The position numbers were made by a program, and so were the translations under genes. The notes under the pieces are model-generated. The model saw nothing but the letters and a program-made list of their open reading frames with translations. It had not been told where the DNA came from and made no database searches. From Streptomyces atratus (GTDB lineage: Bacteria > Actinomycetota > Actinomycetes > Streptomycetales > Streptomycetaceae): 64,000 nucleotides of DNA. Location: the NCBI RefSeq assembly GCF_014648655.1, contig NZ_BMRN01000006.1, forward strand, positions 64,922 through 128,921, given 5' to 3'. Positions 55,934 to 64,000 of the stretch are shown here, one piece after another. Numbering within the stretch: position 1 is the first letter of the stretch; every line of letters begins with the position of its first letter.

Positions 55934-56500
55934 ATGCGGAAACTGATCTACGGCATGAACCTGACTCTGGACGGCTACATCGCCGCGGCCGGCGACGACA
56001 TCGGCTGGAGCGGACCGCCGAACCACGAGCTGTTCCAGTGGTGGCTCGACCACGAGCAGGCGAGTGGCCTGTCGCTGTATGGGCGCAAGCTATGGGAGAC
56101 GATGAGCTCCTACTGGCCGACCGGCGACCAGCAGCCCAACGCCACCCCGGCGGAGATCGAGTTCGCGCGGAACTGGCGGGACACGCCGAAGGTGGTGTTC
56201 TCCTCGACGATCGACAAGGTCGACTGGAACACCCGCCTGGTCACCGGCGACGCGATCGCCGAGATCACCCGGCTCAAGGCCGAGGACGGCGGCCCGATGA
56301 ACATCGGCGGCGCAACGCTCGCCGGGGCGGCCATGCGCGCCGGGCTGATCGACGAGTACGCGATCGCCGCCCATCCGGTCCTGGTGGGCGGCGGCACGCC
56401 GTTCTTCACCGCGCTGGACAGCTGGGTGAACCTGAACCTGGTGGAGACGCGGACGTTTCCCGGTGGCGTGGTCCTGACCAGGTACGAGACGAGGCGCTGA
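55934..56500 (+). CDS. Dihydrofolate reductase-family protein, likely transposon cargo
   Basis: A 188-residue DHFR-fold protein: MRKLIYGMNLTLDGYIAAAG, SLYGRKLWETM, MNIGGATLAGAAMRAGLIDEYAIA and HPVLVGGGTPFF. It is probably an NADPH-dependent reductase of unknown substrate. ATG 55934 follows GGAAGG at 9 bases; the frame from 55874 is rejected. It is flanked by two copies of the transposon left-end motif array, so it probably arrived with or was trapped between elements. Confidence 0.82.
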   Translation: MRKLIYGMNLTLDGYIAAAGDDIGWSGPPNHELFQWWLDHEQASGLSLYGRKLWETMSSYWPTGDQQPNATPAEIEFARNWRDTPKVVFSSTIDKVDWNTRLVTGDAIAEITRLKAEDGGPMNIGGATLAGAAMRAGLIDEYAIAAHPVLVGGGTPFFTALDSWVNLNLVETRTFPGGVVLTRYETRR

Positions 56501-56512
56501 GCAGCTTCCCGC

Positions 56513-56560
56513 TGTCTCACGGCTTGGATGGGTGTTTCCTCTCACCGTCGTGGCATTTCC
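56513..56560. repeat. Left-end motifs beside tniQ
   Basis: TGTCTCACGGCTTGG at 56513 and CCTCTCACCGTCGTGGCATT at 56538. The second overlaps the last codons of the tniQ remnant. Confidence 0.6.
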
Positions 56561-57663
56561 TCAGCCGGGATCGTCTGGGCGGCTGCGGCGACGCGTTTCC
56601 CGAATCGGGTCAGCTTCATGGCCCTGGCGCGCTCTGCCCGCTCGAAGAGGGGCTGTCCGAGGTCCTCTTCGAGACGGTTGATCTGGGTCACCAGAGCGGA
56701 CTGGCGGATGCCGAGGTCTCGGGCTGCTTCGGTGAGCGTGGGGTAGGACCGGGCGGCCAGGAACCGCGAGAGCCGCTGCCGTGCGAATGAACCGGTGAGG
56801 GCTTTGCGAAGGACTGCGGGAAGTGCCTCGGCTTCGTCGGCGGTGCGGAGGGCGGTGTGGTGGCTGGCTCCGCCCCGTGGCCGGAGGGGGATGTTGTGGG
56901 TGTGGGCCCAGCGGCCCATGTTCGCGGTGCTCATGCCGGTTTCGCGGGCGAGGTCCGGCAGGGTTCGGCGGCGGTGGACGTACTGCTCGATGAGCCAGTC
57001 CCGATCGACACTGCCGCGACGCTTGTAGTCCTGAGGGCCCTCGCGGAGCGGGATGCCGTACTCCTTGGCGAGGTCGGTCAGCACTCTGCGGGAGAAGCCG
57101 GTGAGGGTGGCGATCTGCTGGAGGGATCGATGTTCGTCGCGGTAGAGCTGCGTGAAGCGTTCCGCCGTGATGGCTTGCCGGGCTTGCTGCCGGATGCGGC
57201 CGGTGGCTCTGGCGGTGTTCTGCGTCAGCGGGGGTGCGGGGGCTGGGGGCTCGTCGAGGACATGCCGGATGGCATCGACGGTCGTGCCCAGGATCTGTGC
57301 TGCGTGCTGAACGGGGTGGTGGCGTTCTCGGACGATCTGGTGCAGGTGGGGCAGGTCGATGTGCGCCGGGTCGGGTCCGGGAAGGGACAGTCCGGCCAGC
57401 AGGGCGGTGGGAGGCTGCCAGGTCACGGGCTCGTCGTGGATGTGGTGCGACGCCAGGAAGTTGAGGGCTTCCTGCTGAAGGGCGTGTGTGAGTTCGGGTG
57501 TCTGGAGTGCAGCGAACCGCAGGGACGTCGCCCGGAACTCTGCGCTGTCGAGCCCGCCCAGGTCATCGGGGACGGACTCGGCAGGCAGGCCGCTGAGGCG
57601 TCGGAAGAGCTGGCTGCGGGCGATGCGTTTGCGTCGGCCGGTTCCCGGCGGGGTTCCGGTGCG
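56542..57663 (-). pseudogene. tniQ remnant lacking its N-terminus
   Basis: The frame encodes about 370 residues of a TniQ-type targeting protein's C-terminal part: SQLFRRLSGLPAESVPDDLG, then three helix-turn-helix-like units (LQQIATLTGFSRRVLTDLAKEYGIPLR, LPDLARETGMSTANMGRWAHTHNIPLR, and LTEAARDLGIRQSALVTQINRLEEDLGQPLF, which resembles a LysR-type recognition helix). The N-terminal zinc-binding part and the start are missing; the frame joins tnsB sequence near 57664. TniQ picks the target site for Tn7-like transposition. Confidence 0.7.
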
Positions 57664-58127
57664 GCGGCAAATCGTCAGCCCGCGAGTGGATGTCGGGTCC
57701 CTTGTAGCCAGGCAGCACCTGCAGCAGCCCCTCCCACAGGGTCCGGAAAAAGCGCTCCACCGGACCCTTGTCCCGGCCTGTCCGTAGCCGGGCCGGCTGG
57801 ATGGAGATGCCCATCCGGCGGCAGACACTGGTCAGATGCTCGGAGACGTAGACCTTGCCGTGGTCGACCACCAGCGTCTCGGGGACCAGGGGCGGCGAGG
57901 CCAGGCCCGGCCCGGTGGCGCCCTCGACGTCGACCAGGACAGTGCGGGGGATACCGTGCTCGGGCCAGACCGCGTGCCGCGGCCAATCCCGCCCCGCCGG
58001 CCTCGGCCGAAACGACTGGAAGAGCACCGCGCTGACATCCACCGCCTTCGTCGAGACCGGCGTGAGCCGGATCCCCGTCGTAGTGGAAGGACGTACCGAC
58101 TCCGACTCGGACTCCCGCCCTGCTCAT
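57664..58127 (-). pseudogene. tnsB (DDE transposase) remnant with internal and 3' deletions
   Basis: ATG 58127 overlaps the tnsA stop and starts MSRAGVRVGVGTSFHYDGD, a typical TnsB N-terminus. After about 17 codons the frame is broken near 58075 and rejoins part of the rve/DDE core in another frame: RLTPVSTKAVDVSAVL, LVVDHGKVYVSEHLTSVCRRMGISIQPARLRTGRDKGPVERFFRTLWEGLL. The catalytic Asp in VVDHGKV and Glu in PVERFF survive. It breaks off at GYKGPDIHSR, where tniQ sequence begins. Some 1.5 kb of tnsB, all of tnsC and the start of tniQ are gone. Confidence 0.8.
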
Positions 58128-58842
58128 GCCGCCCTCCTCAACACGTGCGAAGGGCCGAGCGGTCGATCAAGATCAGTGACAAAAGTCTGATTCCAGAGCA
58201 AATGATGGACAGCGGAACGAACTTGGGGCTCCGGACGGCCCGGCAGGCAGCCCGCAACCTGCCCCAGGACGACCCCGTCGAGGTCCACCTCCCGGAGCTC
58301 CTCCAAGACTTCAGGGCTGAACAGCCAGTCCCTGCGGTAACCCGCCAGGAACCGGATGTTCTCCAGTTCCACGGCCGGAGGCTCGCTCCAGACCTCGTAC
58401 TTCCATCCCCGCGACTCCACCGTCTGCCGGGTCCAGTCGAAGGTGAACTCCACCTCGGCCTTGGACAACCGGTGCAACGGCTTGCCGTCGACAACCACCG
58501 GAACCTGCCCGGTGAGCAGGAGATAGTCCGGAATGTGACGGCGTACCTTCCCCTTCATCACCGTCTTCAGCAGGAAGGGCTGGGCCACGATGCCGCATGC
58601 GGTCGGATCGAAGTCGGCGAAGAGCAAGCGCGACAGTTCCAGGCGCGACTCGTAGATCACGTGGTCGCGCATCGTCGCCGACCAGTAGGTACCCGAGTAG
58701 TGCTTCTGGCCCTTGTACCAACGGAACGTCCGCCACGGACAAGCTGACCGCAGAAGATCAACGGGGGCCGTACCCGATCCCGATCTTCGACAACAGCGCC
58801 GCGCTGCCGCCGAACGCTCACCGTCGCGGCGATCTCCCCCAC
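58124..58842 (-). pseudogene. tnsA endonuclease gene with early one-base deletion
   Basis: From GTG 58842 the frame reads GEIAATVSVRRQRGAVVEDR and then shifts; downstream in another frame are WRTFRWYKGQKHYSGTYWS, MRDHVIYESRLELSRLLFADFD, HIPDYLLLTGQVPVVVDGKP and the rest of a TnsA-like endonuclease to 58124. Aligned with the copy at 55287-55469, this copy is one base shorter between 58740 and 58815. TnsA cuts the 5' strands for cut-and-paste Tn7-like transposition. Without the shift it would be about 239 residues. Confidence 0.8.
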
Positions 58843-58954
58843 CGCACACCCCCAAGCCCACGAGCGATGCCCCGTGAGCCCACGGTGTCAGCGGGCTTCT
58901 ACAGGGCACCAGCATCAGAGCCCAATCACCCATACGAGTGGGCGGCTTGACCTG

Positions 58955-59033
58955 CCAGTCTCAGATTCGTGTCAGATATGCCATCGCTTGGCCATCGCTC
59001 GTGAGATTTGGCCACGAAATCTGAGACCCTACA
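58955..59033. repeat. Right-end inverted TnsB-site motifs next to dnaB
   Basis: CCAGTCTCAGATTCGTGTC 58955-58973 and, in the opposite orientation, GGTCTCAGATTTCGTGGC 59028-59011. The sequence ends outward in TGTAGGGTCTCAG (minus strand from 59033), a possible TGT terminus, 10 bases before the dnaB stop codon. Confidence 0.6.
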
Positions 59034-59043
59034 GACCACCCAC

Positions 59044-60522
59044 TCAGGTCTGTGCCATGTCCACGAAACGCGAGTAGTGGCCCTGGAAGGCCACGGTGAT
59101 CGTCGCCGTCGGGCCGTTACGGTGCTTGGCGACGATCAGGTCGGCCTCGCCGGCGCGGGGGGACTCCTTCTCGTAGGCATCCTCGCGGTGCAGCAGGATC
59201 ACCATGTCGGCGTCCTGCTCGATGGATCCGGATTCACGCAGGTCGGAGACCATCGGTTTCTTGTCCGTGCGCTGCTCGGGGCCACGGTTCAGCTGGGAGA
59301 GCGCGATGACCGGGAGCTGCAGCTCCTTCGCGAGCAGCTTGAGGTTTCGGGACATGTCCGAGACCTCCTGCTGGCGGCTCTCGGCACGCTTCGAGCCGCC
59401 GGACTGCATCAGCTGCAGATAGTCGATGACGACGAGCTTGAGGTCATTGCGCTGCTTGAGCCGACGGCACTTCGCCCGGATCTCCATCATGGACAGGTTC
59501 GGGGAGTCGTCGATGTAGAGAGGGGCGGCCGAGACATCCGGCATCCGGCGGGCCAGGCGCGTCCAGTCCTCGTCGGTCATGGTGCCGGAACGCATGTGGT
59601 GCAGCGCCACTCGCGCCTCGGCCGAGAGCAGTCGCATCGCGATCTCGTTGCGCCCCATTTCGAGGGAGAAGATCACGCTGGGCAGGTTGCTCTTGATCGA
59701 ACAGGCCCGCGCGAAATCCAGCGCCAGAGTGGACTTACCCATGGCCGGACGGGCCGCGATGACGACCATCTGGCCCGGGTGCAGGCCGTTCGTCAGGGCG
59801 TCGAGGTCGGTGAAGCCGGTCGGCACCCCGGTCATCTCACCGCTGCGCGAACCGATCGCCTCGATCTCGTCGAGAGCGCCTTCCATGATGTCGCCGAGCG
59901 GCAGGTAGTCCTCGCTGGTGCGCTGCTCGGTGACGGCGTAGATCTCGGCCTGCGCGGAGTTCACGATGTCGTCCACATCGCCGTCGGCCGCGTATCCCAT
60001 CTGCGTGATCTTCGTCCCGGCTTCGACGAGCCGCCTGAGGACCGCCCGTTCGTGGACGATCTCCGCGTAGTACGAAGCATTGGCCGCGGTCGGCACGGAC
60101 TGGACGAGGGTGTGCAGATACGGAGCTCCGCCCACCTTGGTGATCTCGCCGCGCTTGACCAGTTCGGCCGCCACCGTGATCGGGTCGGCCGGCTCCCCCT
60201 TGGCATAGAGGTCGAGGATCGCCTGATAGACGGTCTCGTGGGCGGGGCGGTAGAAGTCGTGTCCCTTGATGATCTCCACGACGTCGGCGATGGCGTCCTT
60301 GGACAGGAGCATGCCGCCGAGGACCGACTGCTCGGCATCGAGGTCCTGGGGCGGCACCCGCTCGAAACCGGGGGAACCGCCCTCCCATCCGCTGCTCTCC
60401 CTGCCGCGTTCGTGCTGCTCGCCGCGGTCCCGGCCCTCGCCGCGGCGCTGGCGGGAAACGGGCAGACGGTCACTGGGACCGGCGTCGGCCCAGGGGTCGT
60501 CCAAAGGCTCGGGAATGCTCAC
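59044..60522 (-). CDS. dnaB: Replicative DNA helicase DnaB
   Basis: A 492-residue RecA-type hexameric helicase that unwinds the replication fork. The N-terminal domain (VPPQDLDAEQSVLGGMLLSK) is followed by the ATPase core with Walker A AARPAMGKSTLALDFARA, Walker B LVVIDYLQLM, and the C-terminal SDLRESGSIEQDADMVILLHRE and KHRNGPT. No intein is present. The start is GTG 60522, with GGAGG upstream; the longer frame is rejected. The transposon right end lies just past its stop. Confidence 0.97.
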   Translation of the reverse strand: MSIPEPLDDPWADAGPSDRLPVSRQRRGEGRDRGEQHERGRESSGWEGGSPGFERVPPQDLDAEQSVLGGMLLSKDAIADVVEIIKGHDFYRPAHETVYQAILDLYAKGEPADPITVAAELVKRGEITKVGGAPYLHTLVQSVPTAANASYYAEIVHERAVLRRLVEAGTKITQMGYAADGDVDDIVNSAQAEIYAVTEQRTSEDYLPLGDIMEGALDEIEAIGSRSGEMTGVPTGFTDLDALTNGLHPGQMVVIAARPAMGKSTLALDFARACSIKSNLPSVIFSLEMGRNEIAMRLLSAEARVALHHMRSGTMTDEDWTRLARRMPDVSAAPLYIDDSPNLSMMEIRAKCRRLKQRNDLKLVVIDYLQLMQSGGSKRAESRQQEVSDMSRNLKLLAKELQLPVIALSQLNRGPEQRTDKKPMVSDLRESGSIEQDADMVILLHREDAYEKESPRAGEADLIVAKHRNGPTATITVAFQGHYSRFVDMAQT

Positions 60523-60704
60523 CGGGCCACCTCCTCCCGTCCGCTCCGCGGACCTCGCCGTGCCACTCTTTCTTACGGCACAGCACCGACAAACAAGACG
60601 CCCGACTCCGGTTCCGGCACGTCGAGTTCTGCGGGGTTCCAGGGCCGGAACGGGGTGCGGGCGCCGGACCACGGTAGGCCGCTCAGCACCGTCAGCCAAT
60701 CTGG

Positions 60705-60793
60705 TTATCCACAGGGCATGTGGACGACGGACCAGATGCTGTGGAGAACTCTGCAGAACCTGTGCACGGAGCGGGGGACAGCACTGTGGACAA
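60705..60793. promoter_or_regulatory. DnaA-box cluster III between dnaB and the MATE gene
   Basis: In the 459-base divergent region: TTATCCACA 60705-60713, and on the minus strand TCGTCCACA 60719-60727, TTCTCCACA 60740-60748 and TTGTCCACA 60785-60793. Two are perfect. A fifth, TCTTCCACA, lies at 60959-60967. The gap contains no plausible gene and must hold both divergent promoters. Confidence 0.68.
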
Positions 60794-60981
60794 ACTCATA
60801 GCAGCCACACCATCAAGGCCCTGACCTGGAGTTTCTCCGTCCACGGGCTGTGGGGGAGAAAAACTTTCCGAGTCAGCACAAGATCACGACAAACGGCACA
60901 CAGGAGAATGTCGAGTGGCAACAAATGTAAGGACTGCATGAGGATTGCATCCATTACCTGTGGAAGATTAGATTGGCCCTC

Positions 60982-62319
60982 GTGATCCAGGCCCCGGCAC
61001 CTCTGCCGCCCAGTCGTCGACGGCACGACCGCGAGATCATCTCGCTGGCCGTCCCTGCCTTCGGCGCGCTCGTCGCCGAGCCGCTCTTCGTGATGGTCGA
61101 CAGTGCCGTCGTCGGCCATCTCGGCACATCGCAGCTGGCCGGCCTGGCCGTCGCCGCAGCCCTGTTGACCACCGCCGTCAGCGTCTTCGTCTTTCTCGCG
61201 TACGCCACCACCGCGGCAGTAGCGAGGCAGGTCGGAGCGGGCGATCTGGCCTCCGCGATCCGGCAGGGCATGGACGGCCTCTGGCTGGCCCTACTGCTCG
61301 GCATCTTCGTCGTCGCCATCATGCTCCCCACAGCGCCTTGGCTCGTGGACGTCTTCGGTGCCTCCGACACCGCAGCCCCCTACGCCACCACATACCTGAG
61401 GATCTCCAGCCTCGGCATCCCGGCCATGCTCGTGGTGATGGCCGCGACCGGTGTACTCCGTGGCCTGCAGGACACCCGAACCCCGCTCTATGTCGCCATC
61501 GGAGGCTTCGCGGCCAACGGAGCCCTCAATGCAGGACTCGTCTACGGCGCCGGGCTCGGCATCGCCGGATCGGCCTGGGGCACTGTGATCGCACAGATTG
61601 CCATGGCCGCCGCTTATCTCGTCGTGGTGGTACGGGGAGCACGTCGGCACGGCGCCTCGCTGCGGCCCGACGCCGAAGGCATCAAGGCCAGCGCCCAGGC
61701 AGGCGTTCCGCTGCTGGTCCGCACACTGTCGCTCCGTGCCGTGCTGATGACCGCCACAGCCGTCGCCGCCCGCCTCGGCGACACCGAGATCGCCGCGCAC
61801 CAGATCATCCTCTCGCTCTGGAACCTGATGGCCTTCGCCCTCGATGCCATCGCCATTGCAGGGCAGGCCATCATCGGCCGCTACCTGGGAGCCGATGACG
61901 CCAAGGGCGCACGCGAGGCATGCCGCCGCATGGTGCAGTGGGGCATCGCTTCCGGGGTGGCGTTCGGGGCACTGATCGTCCTCGCCCGGCCGTTGTTCGT
62001 GCCCCTGTTCACCGGCGACCAGTCCGTTCAGGACACGCTGTTCCCGGCGCTGCTGGTGGTGGCGCTGTCCCAGCCGATCGCCGGCGTGGTCTTCGTCCTG
62101 GACGGAGTGCTGATGGGCGCCGGAGACGGGCGGTATTTGGCCTGGGCCATGCTCGTCACTCTGGCCCTCTTCGCACCGGTCGCCCTGCTGGTGCCGACGT
62201 TCGGCGGCGGCCTGACCGCACTGTGGTGGGCGATGGCCCTGATGATGACCGTCCGCATGGTGACGCTCTGGCTGCGCACCCGATCGGGCAAGTGGATCGT
62301 CACCGGAGCCACCCGCTGA
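60982..62319 (+). CDS. MATE-family multidrug efflux transporter
   Basis: A 445-residue membrane protein with twelve hydrophobic segments in two similar halves. Typical motifs are LAVPAFGALVAEPLFVMVDSAVVGHLG, GVLRGLQDTRTPLYVA, and ATAVAARLGDTEIAAHQIILSLWN. It probably exchanges Na+ or H+ for drugs or metabolites. The start is GTG 60982 (VIQAPAPLPP), not the upstream TTG. It converges with rplI over a bidirectional terminator. The substrate is unknown. Confidence 0.9.
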   Translation: MIQAPAPLPPSRRRHDREIISLAVPAFGALVAEPLFVMVDSAVVGHLGTSQLAGLAVAAALLTTAVSVFVFLAYATTAAVARQVGAGDLASAIRQGMDGLWLALLLGIFVVAIMLPTAPWLVDVFGASDTAAPYATTYLRISSLGIPAMLVVMAATGVLRGLQDTRTPLYVAIGGFAANGALNAGLVYGAGLGIAGSAWGTVIAQIAMAAAYLVVVVRGARRHGASLRPDAEGIKASAQAGVPLLVRTLSLRAVLMTATAVAARLGDTEIAAHQIILSLWNLMAFALDAIAIAGQAIIGRYLGADDAKGAREACRRMVQWGIASGVAFGALIVLARPLFVPLFTGDQSVQDTLFPALLVVALSQPIAGVVFVLDGVLMGAGDGRYLAWAMLVTLALFAPVALLVPTFGGGLTALWWAMALMMTVRMVTLWLRTRSGKWIVTGATR

Positions 62320-62337
62320 ACCACCGGCCGACGCCCC

Positions 62338-62351
62338 GTTTCACGTGAAAC
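62338..62351. promoter_or_regulatory. parS site between MATE gene and rplI
   Basis: GTTTCACGTGAAAC, perfect, 18 bases after the MATE stop codon and just before the terminator. Confidence 0.88.
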
Positions 62352-62355
62352 AGCA

Positions 62356-62385
62356 AAGGGCCGTACCCCGTGGGGTACGGCCCTT
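62356..62385. terminator. Bidirectional hairpin after rplI and the MATE gene
   Basis: AAGGGCCGTACCCC pairs with GGGGTACGGCCCTT, a near-continuous palindrome, between two convergent genes. Confidence 0.82.
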
Positions 62386-62409
62386 CACCTGCTCTGGTGA
62401 GCTGTGCCC

Positions 62410-62856
62410 TTAGGCAGCAACGACCTCGATGCCGAGCTTCGCAGCGACCTCGGGGTGCAGACGCACGGACACCTGGTGTCCGCCCAGCGTCTTGATCGGC
62501 GAGCCGAGCTCGACGCGACGCTTGTCGACGTCGGGACCACCGGCAGCCTTGATCGCCGAGGCGATGTCGGCCGGGGTCACGGAGCCGAAGAGACGGCCGG
62601 CGTCGCCGGAGCGAACGGCCAGACGGACCTTCACGGCCTCGAGCTTGGTCTTGATCTCGTTGGCCTGCTCGATCGTGGCGATCTCGTGGATCTTGCGGGC
62701 GCGGCGGATCTGCGCCACGTCCTTCTCGCCACCCTTGGTCCAGCGGATGGCAAAGCCACGCGGAACCAGGTAGTTACGGGCGTACCCGTCCTTGACGTCG
62801 ACGACGTCGCCCGCAGCACCGAGGCCGGAGACCTCGTGGGTGAGGATGATCTTCAT
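62410..62856 (-). CDS. rplI: Ribosomal protein L9
   Basis: A 148-residue 50S protein. It begins [36 protein letters not shown], the conserved L9 N-domain, then a long helix and a C-terminal domain with [12 protein letters not shown] and [20 protein letters not shown]. Last gene of the rpsF-ssb-rpsR-rplI operon, 18 bases after rpsR. Confidence 0.97.
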   Translation of the reverse strand: MKIILTHEVSGLGAAGDVVDVKDGYARNYLVPRGFAIRWTKGGEKDVAQIRRARKIHEIATIEQANEIKTKLEAVKVRLAVRSGDAGRLFGSVTPADIASAIKAAGGPDVDKRRVELGSPIKTLGGHQVSVRLHPEVAAKLGIEVVAA

Positions 62857-62874
62857 GATTCGGTCACCCTTCCC

Positions 62875-63111
62875 TTATCGCGCGGTGGACGTGTAGGGCA
62901 GCAGCGCCATCTCACGGCTGTTCTTGACTGCCGTGGCGACGTCACGCTGGTGCTGCGTGCAGTTGCCGGTCACGCGGCGGGCACGGATCTTGCCGCGGTC
63001 GGAAATGAACTTCCGCAGCATGTTCGTGTCCTTGTAGTCCACGTACTGGGTCTTGTCCTTGCAGAACGCGCAGACCTTCTTCTTAGGCTTGCGCACAGGC
63101 GGCTTCGCCAT
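62875..63111 (-). CDS. rpsR: Ribosomal protein S18, zinc-binding (C+) form
   Basis: A 78-residue 30S protein. It keeps Cys14 and Cys17 (VCAFCKD) and Cys51, His54 (GNCTQHQ), four ligands for Zn, so it is the C+ form. Streptomyces usually also have a Zur-repressed Cys-free paralogue elsewhere. The body [16 protein letters not shown] binds rRNA and S6. Third gene of the operon. Confidence 0.96.
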   Translation of the reverse strand: MAKPPVRKPKKKVCAFCKDKTQYVDYKDTNMLRKFISDRGKIRARRVTGNCTQHQRDVATAVKNSREMALLPYTSTAR

Positions 63112-63154
63112 GGTGTTTCTCCTGTGTGATCAAGAAGTGGGAGTACGAGCTGCC

Positions 63155-63769
63155 CTAGAAGGGAGGCTCGTCCGAGTAGCCGCCGCCGGAACCGCCGGAG
63201 CCGCCGGAGCTTCCGCCCCAACCGCCTCCGCCGCCCTGCTGACCCCCGCCCTGCTGGCCGCCGGCAGGCGCGCTCGTGGCCCACGGGTCGTCGGCGGGAG
63301 CGCCGCCGCCACCCTGCTGGCCACCGCCACCGGGACCGCCGCCCCAGTTGCCGCCGCCCTGCTGGCCGCCGCCGTATCCACCCTGGCCGCCCTGACCACC
63401 GCGACCGGTGGTCTTGGTGACCTTGGCCGTGGCGTTCTTGAGGCTGGGGCCGACTTCCTCGACGTCCAGCTCGTAGACCGTGCGCTTGACGCCCTCGCGG
63501 TCTTCGTACGACCGCTGCTTGAGCCGGCCCTGCACGACTACGCGCATGCCTCGCTGAAGCGACTCGGCGACGTTCTCCGCCGCCTGCCGCCAGACCGAGC
63601 AGGTGAGGAACAGGCCTTCGCCGTCCTTCCACTCATTGGTCTGCCGGTCGAAGATGCGGGGAGTGGACGCGACACGGAACTTCGCGACCGCCGCACCGGA
63701 CGGGGTGAAGCGCAGCTCGGGGTCGTCGACGAGATTGCCGACGACCGTGATGACGGTCTCGCCTGCCAT
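63155..63769 (-). CDS. ssb: Single-stranded DNA-binding protein
   Basis: A 204-residue SSB. The OB fold (about 1-112) carries [45 protein letters not shown] and [13 protein letters not shown] Gly/Gln-rich linker follows ([15 protein letters not shown] and similar), ending in the acidic tip DEPPF that recruits repair and replication partners. The length of the linker is typical of Streptomyces SsbA. It is translated after rpsF, 74 bases apart. Confidence 0.96.
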   Translation of the reverse strand: MAGETVITVVGNLVDDPELRFTPSGAAVAKFRVASTPRIFDRQTNEWKDGEGLFLTCSVWRQAAENVAESLQRGMRVVVQGRLKQRSYEDREGVKRTVYELDVEEVGPSLKNATAKVTKTTGRGGQGGQGGYGGGQQGGGNWGGGPGGGGQQGGGGAPADDPWATSAPAGGQQGGGQQGGGGGWGGSSGGSGGSGGGYSDEPPF

Positions 63770-63843
63770 GGGTGAACCTCTCGGCGGGGATTGCTTCTGG
63801 CTGCTTGCTGCTACTCGAACCCGATGACCGCTGAGCTAGATGC

Positions 63844-64000
63844 TCAGTGGATCTCGGGACGGAGGACCTTGGTCCGGAGGACCGACTCGTTCAGGTTCAT
63901 CTGGCGGTCGAGCTCCTTGACGACCGCAGGCTCGGCCTGCAGGTCGATGACCGAGTAGATGCCCTCGGGCTTCTTCTTGATCTCGTAAGCGAGACGACGA
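63844..64000 (-). CDS. rpsF: Ribosomal protein S6, 5' end beyond window
   Basis: Only the C-terminal 51 residues are present, ending [40 protein letters not shown] and [10 protein letters not shown]. The rest lies past 64000. First gene of the operon with ssb, rpsR and rplI. Confidence 0.94.
   Translation of the reverse strand, partial: RRLAYEIKKKPEGIYSVIDLQAEPAVVKELDRQMNLNESVLRTKVLRPEIH

Larger units (their letters stand above)
54305..59033. mobile_element. Decayed Tn7-like transposon region (two related elements)
   Basis: From the TetR gene to the dnaB stop, the core genome is interrupted by remnants of tnsA, tnsB and tniQ on the minus strand, an extra tnsA start, repeated TnsB-site-like motifs at both ends, and two cargo-like genes. 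The order tniQ-(tnsC missing)-tnsB-tnsA, then a right end, matches Tn7-like/TniQ elements of Streptomyces. No intact transposase gene remains, so it is not mobile by itself. Exact boundaries and target duplications were not resolved; both ends are estimated from the outermost motifs. Confidence 0.75.

Noticed and set aside
56542..56760. LysR-type regulator fragment
   Set aside because: The LysR-like helix is the C-terminal part of the tniQ remnant, in frame with its other helix-turn-helix units.

Overview
The window is high-G+C actinobacterial DNA that I read as Streptomyces. It carries ssgA/ssgR sporulation regulators, an extracytoplasmic copper/DyP-peroxidase gene set, a cydA-cydB-cydCD cluster under a perfect Rex operator, many GTG starts and tightly overlapping genes. 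Four perfect parS sequences, three clusters of DnaA boxes, dnaB and the rpsF-ssb-rpsR-rplI operon indicate the origin-proximal core of the chromosome.

Layout. 1-9.2 kb: the end of a Xaa-Pro aminopeptidase, an anti-sigma-type ATPase, a membrane protein, then a one-direction copper run (YcnI, Sco, PCuAC chaperone, CopC-CopD fusion, Tat-exported DyP peroxidase) and pheA. 9.2-13 kb: a DnaA-box cluster, serS with an overlapping HAD phosphatase, tRNA-Ser(GCU), and a winged-helix/coiled-coil protein. 13.3-16.9 kb: four overlapping or closely spaced ABC exporter genes (two ATPases, two permeases). 17.2-20.8 kb: a translationally coupled M24 peptidase, EphD-like hydrolase/SDR fusion and MerR regulator, followed by a second DnaA-box cluster and kptA. 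21.5-23.5 kb: an F420-type luciferase-family oxidoreductase and a second HAD phosphatase. 23.6-31.6 kb: a GAF sensor kinase and the cytochrome bd locus. 31.8-46.9 kb: hisC-type aminotransferase, LacI regulator, metallophosphatase, thiC with its TPP riboswitch, YibE/F protein, ssgA/ssgR, small membrane proteins, a PLP lyase, LysR, NUDIX and a flavohemoglobin. 47.3-54.2 kb: accessory enzymes and regulators, including a frameshifted HbpS/GlcG-like gene.

54.3-59.03 kb is the only clearly mobile region. It is a decayed Tn7-like element (tnsA, tnsB and tniQ remnants, with no tnsC left) plus a second partial copy of the same ends and of the tnsA start. Two intact-looking genes lie among repeated TnsB-site-like motifs. 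The right end lies about 10 bases from the dnaB stop codon. The window closes with dnaB, a third DnaA-box cluster, a MATE transporter, a parS, and the rplI-rpsR-ssb-rpsF operon, where rpsF is cut by the window edge.

Gene calls rest on protein motifs, spacing and start-site signals read by eye; no database search was possible. The features most worth a second look are the Tn7-like graveyard, the three extra-origin DnaA-box clusters, parS sites that contain start codons, and the coupled peptidase/EphD/MerR cassette.
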